Made by a program: the position numbers and the translations under genes. From Leptolyngbyaceae cyanobacterium CRU_2_3 (GTDB lineage Bacteria > Cyanobacteriota > Cyanobacteriia > Elainellales > Elainellaceae), in NCBI GenBank assembly GCA_012034795.1, contig JAAUOQ010000001.1, positions 1 to 58,066 of the forward strand: a stretch of 58,066 nucleotides of DNA, in the 5' to 3' direction. The number at the start of each line of letters is the position of its first letter. Position 1 is the first letter of the stretch. Under the pieces are notes generated by a model that did not search any database, was not told where the DNA came from, and saw only the letters and a list, made by a program, of their open reading frames with translations. Shown piece by piece: positions 34,760 to 44,997 of the stretch.

Positions 34760-36777
34760 CTAAAATGTGGCACTGATACCAACCCGAAAGCTGCGTCCCA
34801 CAGCGGGATAGCCAGGATATTGCTCATACTGTTGATTGAATAGATTATCCAGGCTCCCGTTGAATACGACCGTCCTACCCAGGGGGATACGAAGTTTAAG
34901 ATCGACCGTGCTGTATCCGGGTAATGACTCGGTATTCGTGTTGTTGACGAAGTAATTGCTGAGATAGCGCAGAATGACTGCCGCATAAATTCCTTTGGGC
35001 GTTTCGTAGGCGAATCCAAGATTCAGGGTGTCTGCTCCGCGAAAACTTAGTTCGTTGCCTTCGATGTCAGCACTGCGATCGCGGACAATCCGAGGATCGT
35101 TCAACGTGTAATTTGCAAAGGCATACACATTGCGAGCCAGTTGAACATTCAAGTCTGCTTCCAGTCCCAATGTTCTGACGCGCCCAATATTTTCATAGGT
35201 GCTGGGTGAGCCAAACTTGAAGTTGATCAAATCATCAATGCGATTGCTGAAAAAGGTCAGTCGCAGCAACCCAACCTTCCCCAATTGCTGATCAATTCCA
35301 ACATCAAAGCTATCGCCTTTTTCGGGCTTCAAATCTGGGTTGCCGACCACATTAAAGGCGGCTAATCCTTCTAGGTTTGAGATCTGCGGTGCCCGAAAAC
35401 TCCTAGCGTAGTTGGCTCTGAGCGTGGTGCTAGAACCAATCTTCAACCGTGCACCCACACTGGGAGAGGTAAATGATCCATTCACCAGACTGTTGAAATC
35501 TTGCCGCAGTCCCAAATTGACGCTGAAGCTAGGGGTGAATTTCACCTCATAACGGGCGAAGAGTGCACCTTGACTGATGTCACCGTCATAGTTAACATCG
35601 GTCGTATTCAACCCGTAGGTGAAGGTGGTGTTGCGCGATCGCGTATTGCGGTAATCGAAGCCATAGGTGAGGGTTTGATTTTAGCAAACTGCCAGTTGTG
35701 CTGCACCTGCACACCCGCTGCCCTGCGATTCACATTATCTTTGGTGCCAAAGGTATTGGGATCGGGGTTATTGTAATTGTAGTTGAGGAAATCGGCATAG
35801 ACGCGACTGGTTAATACGGAATCGTTGCCGCTGCCCAACTTGGATTCCCAAACCAGATCCAACAGGACTTCATCTGTGTATTGTTCTGCTTTGGATGTAA
35901 GCGTGTTGAATGCTCCAATGCTGTCTGGAATGGGCACTCCACCTGCAACGCCAAATTGCTTGGTGAGATAGAGGGTCCTAAAGCTGAGTTTATTGCGATC
36001 GCCCAGTTGCCCTTCTAGCTTCAAATTCAGGTTGTTATACAACACACCGGCATTCTTACGCCGATCCTCTAGATTAATGCGATCAATCTTGAAGGGAAAA
36101 TCATTCTCTGCCTGGATGCGCGCGTATCCCAATGTCCAGCCCAAGCCGCCAGTTTTTCCTCGTGCTTGAATTGCCTGCTCATTTAAGCCAAAGCTACCCG
36201 CTGCCGTCCGCACAGTAACTTCTGGTTTTGCTGAGGGCGATCGGGTGACGATGTTAATCACTCCGCCGAGAGCATCGGAGCCATAGAGCGTCGAGCCACC
36301 ACCCGGCAATAGCTCAATCCGTTCCACATTATCGGTGGTAAATTCGGACAGATCAAACCCACCGAAAAAGCCAACATCATTGATCGAGCGACCATCGAGC
36401 AAAATCAAGACCTGTGCCGAATTGCCGCCGCGAATAAACTGGCTGCTGAGTGCTCCCAATTGTCCTCCGGCTGTACCATCGCTGAGAATTCCCGGCAGAT
36501 ATTTTAAGGCTTCCTGAACCGTTCTCGCTCCCTGCGCTTCAATTTGCTCCCGGTTAATCACATACACCGGACGGGTGGAGTCTTTTACCGTGGCTTCCCG
36601 TCGAAACGGAGCAAACACAGGTTGATTCAGAATTTTCCCCGTGACGGTGATCTCTTCTTCACCTTCCTCCAATAAGTCCGATGCCGCAGGTTGGGCGTTG
36701 ACAGTGGGACATTGCGTGACGATGACTCCCAACGCTACGGCAACGCCCAACCATCTAGTTCGATACCCATGATTCAT
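34760..36777 (-). CDS. TonB-dependent outer-membrane receptor, probable zinc (ZnuD-like) (frameshifted)
   Basis: The product from ATG 36777 (MNHGYRTRWL) has a signal peptide, a TonB box (EEEITVTGK), a plug domain (RPVYVINREQIEAQGARTVQ, FIRGGNSAQVLILLDGRSIN, VERIELLPGGGSTLYGSDAL) and a C-terminal beta-barrel ending VGRSFRVGISATF with terminal Phe. One base is missing in the four-T run 35678-35681. With it the joining segment reads AKNQTLTYGFDYR and the protein is about 673 residues. A Zur-like box in front suggests zinc import. BtuB-type (cobalamin) use cannot be excluded because a cobalamin riboswitch lies 1 kb upstream. It is followed by two genes of the same operon. Confidence 0.85.
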
Positions 36778-36864
36778 TTCGCTTGTTCTCACACGACAGT
36801 ATTCCCATAGATATCAGGGGTTTCAAGTGTCTTTAAGTTCAATCACTTGCATTATGATACTATA

Positions 36865-36893
36865 AGAATGATTATCATTATCATTATCATTAT
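36865..36893. promoter_or_regulatory. Zur-like box, overlapping tandem repeats
   Basis: AATGATTATCATTATCATT with a palindromic core ATGATTATCAT (36868-36878) repeats the TGATAAT half site three to four times, about 90 bp before the TonB receptor start on the minus strand. Overlapping half sites are consistent with multiple Zur dimers. Confidence 0.7.
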
Positions 36894-36933
36894 TTTATTG
36901 TAAAATTCTGACTACTCAGCTTGATAGTCAGGG

Positions 36934-37347
36934 TTATAGATGTTCACAGCGCAACGTCCAACGCTTGGAGTCCAGCGGCAAATGGGGTAAGACAGCGTGT
37001 ATTCCTTGCTTCACGGCATCTGGACGTTCCTTGTGGGGAACTTTGCCGTCGGCGTAAGCCACATACTGACCGCTAAATTGCAGCAGTTCAGGCACAGAAT
37101 CAGTTGGAGAAAGGTTGCTCAAGATGAATGTGAGTTTGTTGGGGGCTGCGAATGCCACCACACAAGCATGGCTACAGGCTCCGAGGCAGCGCACCGGATG
37201 GAGATGAATGTTCTCACAAATACTATCCGGTGCTAATCCTGCGCTCAAGCGATCGAATAAAGATTGCCCTGCGCTCAATTCAGCCTGGTTTCCATCCGTT
37301 TTGGAGAAACGGCAAAGCACACACACAAACAACGTATGTTGAGTCAT
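36934..37347 (-). CDS. DUF1636 metal-binding-like protein
   Basis: DUF1636 proteins have a thioredoxin-like 2Fe-2S ferredoxin pattern and are repeatedly found with CobW/zinc and cobalamin genes. Here LFVCVLCRFSKTDGN gives the first Cys pair and HPVRCLGACSHACVVAFAAP the second cluster. A typical C-terminal segment AYADGKVPHKERPDAVKQG is present. 137 residues is normal. It lies about 510 bp downstream of a cobalamin riboswitch on the same strand. A second DUF1636 protein lies at 51461. Confidence 0.8.
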   Translation of the reverse strand: MTQHTLFVCVLCRFSKTDGNQAELSAGQSLFDRLSAGLAPDSICENIHLHPVRCLGACSHACVVAFAAPNKLTFILSNLSPTDSVPELLQFSGQYVAYADGKVPHKERPDAVKQGIHAVLPHLPLDSKRWTLRCEHL

Positions 37348-37857
37348 GATAGTTTAGATTTGGTATGGCAATAGAGTTGTTGTTGCAGCAGTTGCAGCAT
37401 CTAAACTGCAATCAAAACGAATTCACTGAAGAATCTACAATCAATTGAGTAGTGAGGCTGATACAACACCCACCCATTGATTTGCCAGCAGAATGCCGCT
37501 TTGGGATGTGGCAGAACTCAACCACAACGCAATTAACCACCCCATGCTTCGCCTCACGCAACTGTGGTGGCTAAATCTGGGTTGCATTGAGGCGCTGAGA
37601 AGATCGATAGATCGCGATCGCTGCCAGACTCATCATCACGCCCCTGAGCGCGATCTGTCAGTTGAGAAACATCGCATGGTGAAGCCGTGAACTTGATACT
37701 TCACACGCCAACCGCAACCGAAAAAAGCTTTTAGACATCATCTGTACCTCGCAGATAGAAGTGAACATCAACTATGATCGGCGGGCACCCTGACTTCAGA
37801 GAGTTTTAAGTTCTTAGTTCTGAGTTAGATTAACAAACTCAAAATTCAAAGCTCATA
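37348..37857. other. long leader or gene-free stretch between riboswitch and DUF1636 gene
   Basis: I see no credible gene on either strand; only a short ORF starting MMSKSFFRLRLACE on the minus strand. The stretch is either a long leader or a place where a first gene of a B12-controlled operon was lost. Confidence 0.45.
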
Positions 37858-37965
37858 ACTTCTTTCACAGTTGCGGGACAGCGCCGGATTCACACCGGAC
37901 TTTCCCCCTTGCGTTTGATGGCTGCTCCCCATCAGAACCGACATTGCTTTGAATATTAGCATGAC
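37858..37965 (-). ncRNA. cobalamin riboswitch
   Basis: On the minus strand the B12 box and P-stem sequence is unmistakable: GGGGGAAAGTCCGGTGTGAA, then TCCGGCGCTGTCCCGCAACT and GTGA, with the upstream element GGGGAGCAGCCATC. The expected ON/OFF behaviour is repression of the downstream minus-strand gene(s), here the DUF1636 gene, when cobalamin is high. The 3' expression-platform hairpin was not identified. Extent is approximate. Confidence 0.85.
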
Positions 37966-38207
37966 TGAGGAGAAATGGTGCAAATTGTTAAACGGCTCCT
38001 GACGGCTTTGATTTGGATAGACAGCCTGATTTAACCCAGCAATCAAAGAGTGACCTTGGGAATTGTCCACTTTTTCGAGACAAGGTCACTCCCTACTTCC
38101 CACTCCCATTCCCCTAAAACGTAAACGAAATTGTCCCAACACCGTGAATGGTTTGTCATGATAACGCCAGCCTGCTGAAGGGATAGAATAGGGACAGGCG
38201 TTCAACG

Positions 38208-38546
38208 GTGGCGATCGTGCAAATCTCTTTAGCAGAAGCATCGGCAGAATTAGTGAGTTTGGTTGAAGCAGCGTTGACAGGCGAGGAAGTTGTGATCCTC
38301 AAGGATAATCAGCCGATTATGAAGCTGACTCCGTTGGAGCTATCCCAGAAGCGCCGTCCAGCTAAGGCTGGTAGTGCCAAAGGGCTGGATGCTTTATGTC
38401 AGCCTCGCTTGAGCAAGAAGTTTTGTCTGGGGCGAACCTCGAAAAGCCTTCTCAGACAGAAGACTTACACCTATCCGCCCTTTAAGTGTGAGTGGTCTGA
38501 GGAACGTTACTTACTCCATCCTTTGTCAGCTTGCGCTAGGACGTAA
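38208..38546 (+). pseudogene. Phd/YefM-type antitoxin with disrupted C-terminus
   Basis: The first 50 residues (VQISLAEASAELVSLVEAAL, GEEVVILKDNQPIMKLTPLE) match prevent-host-death antitoxins, with a GTG start at 38208. After SAKGL the expected acidic C-terminal tail (MSDDFDxPLEE-like) is absent; the frame continues with unrelated Cys/Lys-rich residues. No toxin gene follows. It is probably a decayed antitoxin orphan. Confidence 0.6.
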
Positions 38547-38610
38547 GCAGCAACGGCTTCAATTTCCTCTGGTTTGAGCTTGCTTTTGAAAGCAGGCATC
38601 ACCCCTCTGC
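38507..38610 (-). pseudogene. cytochrome c6 C-terminal remnant
   Basis: On the minus strand the frame reads [20 protein letters not shown] followed by [10 protein letters not shown] and a stop, which is the C-terminal third of cytochrome c6 (PetJ/c553). It includes the Met (in VMPAF) that serves as axial heme ligand. The heme-binding CxxCH and signal peptide are missing. This is a truncated gene end, just upstream of the minus-strand cydB stop. Confidence 0.75.
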
Positions 38611-38653
38611 TTGGCAAAAGTAAATGATAGGGTTTCTTCGCTTCACTACCGTC

Positions 38654-39667
38654 CTAATCTCCATAAGCACTCCCAGCGACCTTTCCGCGAAACACCACAT
38701 ATTGGTAGATGTTGTAGAACAACATAATGGGAATTAAAAACCCAACAAAAATGATCATAAAGACTAGGGCACTGGGCGCAGCGGCAGCTTGATAAATGGT
38801 GATTTGCGTAGGGATGATGTAGGGAAACACAACCAGTCCCAACCCAATGAAGGTGAGTAGGAAAATCAAAATTGTCCAGATAAACGGGGTGCGTTCTTCC
38901 TCACGGTTGAGGCTGCGGAGCAACAGCCAGACTAACAGCAGCCCCAGTAGCGGAATCACGGCAAAGATATAAAGCAACGGTGGGCTGAATAAGCGGATGC
39001 GTGCTGTTTCATAAAACACAGGCGTAGCGATCGTGATTAAAATGGCACCAATTAACGTTGTTACAGCGGCAAGCTTGGCAGTACGGAAATGAGTTTTTTG
39101 CAGTTCACCCTCGGTTTTCAAAATCAAGTAGGTAGAGCCAATCAAAACGTAGCCTTGGATGAGCGTGAGTGCGACCAGAAGCGATCGCCAATCTAACCAA
39201 TCCCAAGTTGAGCCAATAAAATGACCTGCCTCATCCACTGAAATGCCTTCAATCACACTACCTAAAACAAATCCCTGTCCCAGTGCAGCGAGAAAACTTC
39301 CAGCCCCAAAGGCAATATTCCAAACCAGTTTGCGGTTGGAATGCTCGCGAAATTCAAATGCCACGGCTCGAAAGATCAACCCAAAAATCATCATGAAAAT
39401 GGGGATATAGAGCGCACTTAGAATGGTGGCATAGGCAAGCGGAAACGCCCCAAACAAAGCACCGCCCATCACGACTAGCCAGGTTTCATTGGCATCCCAT
39501 ACGTTGCCTAGACTCGTCATCAAAAGGCTGCGACGTTCCTCATCAGAACTCGTCAGTGACAAAATCCCCACGCCTAAATCAAACCCATCTAACATGACGT
39601 AGAGGAACAGGAACAATCCCAAAATCACAAACCAGACCTGGGGCAGGAAATGTAAAAGTGCGTCCAT
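38654..39667 (-). CDS. cydB: cytochrome bd-type quinol oxidase subunit II CydB
   Basis: CydB pairs with CydA to reduce O2 with plastoquinol. The protein is 337 residues with eight or nine hydrophobic helices. It has LFLFLYVMLDGFDLGVGILS (the conserved DGFD motif), NVWDANETWLVVMGGALFGA and a WDWLDWRSLLVALTLIQGYV region. It starts 8 bp after cydA. Cyanobacterial homologues are sometimes called cyanide-insensitive oxidase. Confidence 0.92.
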   Translation of the reverse strand: MDALLHFLPQVWFVILGLFLFLYVMLDGFDLGVGILSLTSSDEERRSLLMTSLGNVWDANETWLVVMGGALFGAFPLAYATILSALYIPIFMMIFGLIFRAVAFEFREHSNRKLVWNIAFGAGSFLAALGQGFVLGSVIEGISVDEAGHFIGSTWDWLDWRSLLVALTLIQGYVLIGSTYLILKTEGELQKTHFRTAKLAAVTTLIGAILITIATPVFYETARIRLFSPPLLYIFAVIPLLGLLLVWLLLRSLNREEERTPFIWTILIFLLTFIGLGLVVFPYIIPTQITIYQAAAAPSALVFMIIFVGFLIPIMLFYNIYQYVVFRGKVAGSAYGD

Positions 39668-39675
39668 TGATGCTC

Positions 39676-41120
39676 CTACTGTTGTGCTTCGACGGGGCGT
39701 TGATCAGGGACAAATTCTGCTGGGGTCGTGTCTACAGCAGGTTGGTTATCAAGTCCGGGGACTGGGAGTTCTAGATTTGGACCTTTGCGGATGATGCGGC
39801 TGCCGAAGTACAGAGTTGAAACAAACAGAATGGAATAGATCACGGTAAAAGCAATTAGAGAAGCGAGGACGTTACTCGCTGGGATATTGGAAGCGGCATC
39901 AGCCGTGCGAATTTGTCCATAGAGTGTCCAGGGTTGCCGACCCACACAGCGTACAATCCAACCGGCTTCAACAGCGATGTAGCCCAGGGGAGCAGCAAAA
40001 ATCCAGGCGCGTAACAGCCATTTTTGTCGATCGATTTTTCTGAAGCAAGATTGCCCAAGATCCACTGCAACACACTCCACAGCATCAGTCCCGCCAGGAA
40101 GAAACCAATTCCGCTCATGAGGCGAAACGAATAGTAGATGAGTCCCACCATGCGAGGGCGATCGCTTGGTGTCCATTCTTTCAAACCCAGAACAGATTCA
40201 GATAGATTCGGTTTGAATTCTAGAATGTAGCCCAGTGCGTTGGGAATCGTAATTTCCCATTGGTTCTTTTCACCGCTTTCATCAGGTAATGCCAGTAAGC
40301 TCCAGTCAGCAGGCTGTCCGGCTGGTGAGGTTTCCCACTTGGCTTCCATGGCGGCTAATTTTGTCGGCTGGTAATGATAGACCTGTTCAGCGCTTAAATG
40401 ACCAATGTAAATTTGTAATGGGGCAACTACGATCGCAGCGGCTAGGACAATTTTCAGCGATCGCTCAAAGAAAGCCTGATGACGCTGGTTTAAAATATAC
40501 CAGGCGCTAATGCCACCAATCACAAATAGCGACGTTTCCAGCGTGGCAAAGAACATATGCGACACGCTTTTGACCATAAAGGGATTCAAGATTGCCTGGA
40601 AGTAATCGTTGACAACAAACTTGCCATTCACCATTTCTCCGCCCGATGGTGATTGCAGCCAGGAATTCGCCACCAAAATCCAGAAGGTAGACAGGTTGGC
40701 ACCAAAAGCAACCATGATCGTTGCTAGGTAGTGAATCACTGGATGCACCCGCCCCCAACCAAACAGCATGATGCCCAGGAATCCAGCTTCCAGCATGAAA
40801 GCCATTGCGCCTTCAAAGCCGAGAATACTGCCGAAGAAATCGCCCACTGCCTCTGAGAACGGTGCCCAGTTCGTGCCAAACTGAAATTCCATTGGCAGCC
40901 CCGATGCCACCCCAATCCCGAAGTTGAGAACGTAGAGCTTTGACCAAAAGCGGGCATGGTGGTAATAATCTGGATTGCGCGTCTTCAGCCACAGCCCTTC
41001 GACAATGACAAGATAAATTGCCATCCCGGTGGTTAGGACGGGCCAGAGCATATGAAAGATGGCAGTCAGCGCAAACTGCATCCGCGACAGTGCCACTGTA
41101 TTGGATAAAATTTCGACCAT
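39676..41120 (-). CDS. cydA: cytochrome bd-type quinol oxidase subunit I CydA (frameshifted)
   Basis: The N-terminal part has LSRMQFALTAIFHMLWPVLT with the axial His, PMEFQFGTNWAPFSEAVGDF, GFEGAMAFMLEAGFLGIMLF and FATLETSLFVIGGISAWYIL. It breaks at the five-T run 40021-40025. Adding one base restores KWLLRAWIFAAPLGYIAVEA and the family signature GWIVRCVGRQPWTLYGQIRT to 39676. The restored protein is about 482 residues with nine helices and a short Q-loop (cyanobacterial type). Zur (minus) lies upstream, the cydB gene downstream. Confidence 0.9.
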
Positions 41121-41276
41121 GTGTTGTTTGGTTCAGCTTAAATGCTGATCTGAGTGAATATGCTGCTTATGAGTATAGCCAGCTAGATTGCAAACCATGG
41201 CATTTTGCGAGAAAGTCTTAAGGTGCTTTGACAGTGGGTAAGACGAGCCTGGAACCCTAAGACAACACGTCATACA

Positions 41277-41702
41277 TCACTCAACCTGATGGGTGCACGG
41301 CTCACACAGTCCAAAGAATTCTAACGTGTGGTAATAGATTTTGAACGGAATGGGATGCTGCAAGGGCGCTTTTAACTCTTGTACAGGACAGTGATCCAGA
41401 GGAAAAGACTGACCACATTGCAAACAGGTGAGATAATGCTGATCGGTGAGGACTGGACTGTATAGCGATTCCCCATTTGTCCCGGTACGGCTCCTGATCA
41501 ACCCATGCAATTTTAAGGTTTCCAAAGCCCGATACACCGTTGCCAGCCCGATCGCCTGCTGCTGACGCATCATGCCATACAACTCCTGAGCCGAGAGGGG
41601 ATGGGGTTGCTGATGCAAGACATCCAACACGGCTTGCTGGTTTCGGGTCAGGTGGTACATCGGATGCCCATTATCTTGCTGAGGCAGAGAATTACTTTTC
41701 AC
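41277..41702 (-). CDS. zur: Fur-family regulator, probable zinc uptake regulator Zur
   Basis: The protein starts with the winged-helix domain: MYHLTRNQQAVLDVLHQQPH, LSAQELYGMMRQQQAIGLAT and VYRALETLKLHGLIRSR. The C-terminal domain has the structural zinc Cys pairs CLQCGQSFPLDHCP and GLCEPCTHQVE, with the His ligands in between. Start GTG 41702 or ATG 41660 (MYHLTRN). It is divergent from hemB across a Zur-like box, suggesting autoregulation and Zur rather than Fur or PerR identity. The neighbouring gene set agrees. Confidence 0.9.
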   Translation of the reverse strand: MKSNSLPQQDNGHPMYHLTRNQQAVLDVLHQQPHPLSAQELYGMMRQQQAIGLATVYRALETLKLHGLIRSRTGTNGESLYSPVLTDQHYLTCLQCGQSFPLDHCPVQELKAPLQHPIPFKIYYHTLEFFGLCEPCTHQVE

Positions 41703-41723
41703 ATGGATTACTGTAGAATGAGT

Positions 41724-42803
<1,080 letters not shown>

Positions 42804-42879
42804 ATGGGGGAGTCGTTCATGCACCCCCCCCACCCCTTCACCCCTTTACTTTTTCAACTCGTTGTGAGGATATTTTCAG

Positions 42880-43983
42880 ATGATTGACTCAAAAACAAGA
42901 CTACAGACCTCCACTCATCTCGTCCGTCGGTTGTCTGTGGCGGTTGTATCAGCGATCGCAGTCAGCTTAGGAAGCTGTGCAACCAATACGCCGTCTACGA
43001 CGGAATCACCTCAAGCCCAATCGTCCCCAGCAGCAGCAACGGATGAGTTGCAAGTCGTGACGACCTTCTTGCCAATTACCCAGTTTACTAAGGCAGTGGC
43101 AGGCGATCGCGCGGAAGTCACACAACTGCTGCCGACTAATGTAGGTCCCCATGATTTCCAGGCCAGACCGGAGGATGCTCAGAAGTTGGCGAAAGCCGAT
43201 GTGCTGGTACAAAACGGGCTGGAGATGGAAGAATTTTTGGAGGATCTGGTCAAGAATGCGGGAAATGCCAACCTGAAAGTGATTGACTCTAGCAAAGGGG
43301 TGAAAACGATCGCCAATGAAGCGATTGAGGGGCACGACCATGAGCATGGTGCAGATGAGAAAAAAGAGGAAGCCGAGCATGAGCATGGAGCCTATAATCC
43401 CCATGTCTGGCTTGACCCCAAACGAGCGATGCAGCAGGTAGAACGCATTCGGGATGGACTGATTGCGGCTGATCCAGCCGGGAAAGAAGTCTACACGGCA
43501 AACGCCGCCGCTTACATTCAAAAGTTGCGGGATCTGGATGCCGAAACCACGAAACTGCTGCAACCCTATACGGGTAAAACCTTTGTGGCCTTCCATGACT
43601 TTGCCCCCTACTTTGCTCAGAGCTACAACTTGAAAGCTAATTTTCTGGTGGATTTGCCGGAAGAAAATCCCTCCCCGGATGATATTAAACGAGTGACGGA
43701 TGAGGTGAAGGAATCCAATCTCAAGGCGATTCTCACCGAACCCCAAGCGGGTGAAAATGCATTTGCAGGGCTGGCAAAAGACTTAAACGTCAAAATCAGC
43801 ACCTTTGATCCGATCGAAACGGGAGGCCCCGAAGCCCTAGAGCCGGACTATTACATCCAGACCATGCGTCAAAACGTTCAGGGTTTGGTGAGCGCTTTTG
43901 GTGGCTCAACCCAGTCCGTGTTGCCCCTCTGGATACCTCAGCCTGTTGCCGTCGTGCCCCAGCGAGTTGGAGTCAGGTTTTAG
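42880..43983 (+). CDS. znuA: zinc ABC transporter substrate-binding lipoprotein ZnuA
   Basis: ZnuA captures Zn2+ in the periplasm for ZnuBC. It has a lipoprotein-type signal (VAVVSAIAVSLGSCATN, lipobox LGSC), the metal His residues in LLPTNVGPHDFQARPED, YNPHVWLDPKRAMQQVE and FVAFHDFAPYFAQ, and a short His/Asp/Glu-rich loop GHDHEHGADEKKEEAEHEHG (residues about 148-167). 367 residues. It follows hemB in 76 bp and precedes znuC in 14 bp. Confidence 0.95.
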   Translation: MIDSKTRLQTSTHLVRRLSVAVVSAIAVSLGSCATNTPSTTESPQAQSSPAAATDELQVVTTFLPITQFTKAVAGDRAEVTQLLPTNVGPHDFQARPEDAQKLAKADVLVQNGLEMEEFLEDLVKNAGNANLKVIDSSKGVKTIANEAIEGHDHEHGADEKKEEAEHEHGAYNPHVWLDPKRAMQQVERIRDGLIAADPAGKEVYTANAAAYIQKLRDLDAETTKLLQPYTGKTFVAFHDFAPYFAQSYNLKANFLVDLPEENPSPDDIKRVTDEVKESNLKAILTEPQAGENAFAGLAKDLNVKISTFDPIETGGPEALEPDYYIQTMRQNVQGLVSAFGGSTQSVLPLWIPQPVAVVPQRVGVRF

Positions 43984-43997
43984 GAGGTCTTTTCTAC

Positions 43998-44762
43998 TTG
44001 AAAGAGGTTGTACTCGCAGTTGAACAGCTCACGGTTTATCGGGAAACCTACGCGGCAGTGCAGGAGGTTTCGTTTTCCCTGGAGGCAGGCACCGATACGG
44101 CAATTGTCGGCCCTAACGGGGCAGGCAAAAGTACCCTAGTGCAAGCGATACTGGGCATTTTGCCACAGCAGGCAGGGAAGGTTTTTATCCTGGGACAACC
44201 TCTGCGCCGCCCAGGTTCACTTGCACCACAAATTCGTCAACAGATTGCCTATCTACCGCAAAACTTCCTGGTCGATCGCCGCATTCCCATGACGGTAGAA
44301 GAACTGGTGGGTTTGGGCTGGGATAGGCTAGGGTTTCAGGTGCCCTGGAAAGACCAGAGAAAGCGTCGTCATGCGGTTCGGGACGCTTTGGCAAGAGTGG
44401 ATGCGCTCCATCTAAAGCGTCAACTGATCAGCGGGCTTTCTGGCGGGGAAACAAAGCGAGTGCTGCTGGCCTATTGCCTGGTTTACCCACGCCGATTGCT
44501 GATCCTTGATGAGGCTCCGGCTGGATTGGATCTGCGCGGTGAGACCGAGTTTTATCAATTGCTCTATCAACTCAAGCAAGAGCAAGACTGGGCAATTTTG
44601 CAGGTTTCCCATGATTTAGACATGGTAAGACGACACTGCGATCGCGTCCTCTGCCTAAATCGCACCTTACGCTGTCAAGGCACCCCAGATGTGGCGCTCT
44701 CGCCTGAGAATCTCTCTGCTGCCTACGGGTCTGAATTTGTCAGATATCGTCATCGGAATTAG
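43998..44762 (+). CDS. znuC: zinc ABC transporter ATP-binding protein ZnuC
   Basis: ABC ATPase with Walker A IVGPNGAGKSTLVQAI, Q-loop IAYLPQNFLVDRR, signature ISGLSGGETKRVLLAYCLVY and Walker B LLILDEAPAGLDLRGE. 254 residues. The start is TTG 43998 with an AGGAGG ribosome binding site 9 bp before it. It lies 14 bp after znuA. The permease gene znuB is 2 kb away, separated by an IS and an EfeO-like gene. Confidence 0.92.
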   Translation: MKEVVLAVEQLTVYRETYAAVQEVSFSLEAGTDTAIVGPNGAGKSTLVQAILGILPQQAGKVFILGQPLRRPGSLAPQIRQQIAYLPQNFLVDRRIPMTVEELVGLGWDRLGFQVPWKDQRKRRHAVRDALARVDALHLKRQLISGLSGGETKRVLLAYCLVYPRRLLILDEAPAGLDLRGETEFYQLLYQLKQEQDWAILQVSHDLDMVRRHCDRVLCLNRTLRCQGTPDVALSPENLSAAYGSEFVRYRHRN

Positions 44763-44926
44763 GGGAGAGTGGGGAATGGGGAGTATGGGAGTCTATTGTA
44801 GACCTTGGTTCTTGCGACAGAGATCACCTATTCTTCCAGGGCAAACGCACACGTTTCTTAACACGCTATATCTAGTGGCATAGAAACTCTACTGACACTA
44901 AAGTGAAAATAAATATTCTCAATAAG

Positions 44927-44960
44927 CCTCTCTAATTAGGAAATTTCTCAATTAGAGAGG
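44927..44960. terminator. long perfect hairpin after znuC
   Basis: CCTCTCTAATT (44927-44937) pairs perfectly with AATTAGAGAGG (44950-44960), an 11-bp stem, 160 bp after znuC. No T-run follows, so its role is open: terminator or protein-binding palindrome. Confidence 0.5.
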
Positions 44961-44997
44961 TCAAAATGAGCTTTATTGTCTCCTTCTGGGTGGGTTA

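Noticed and set aside
34760-36777. Calling the TonB receptor BtuB
   Set aside because: The riboswitch is over 1 kb upstream with its own gene between, while a Zur-like box is immediately in front; zinc is the better guess.
37493-37690. ORF in the riboswitch-DUF1636 gap as the missing regulated gene
   Set aside because: It is on the opposite strand to the riboswitch and has no family resemblance.
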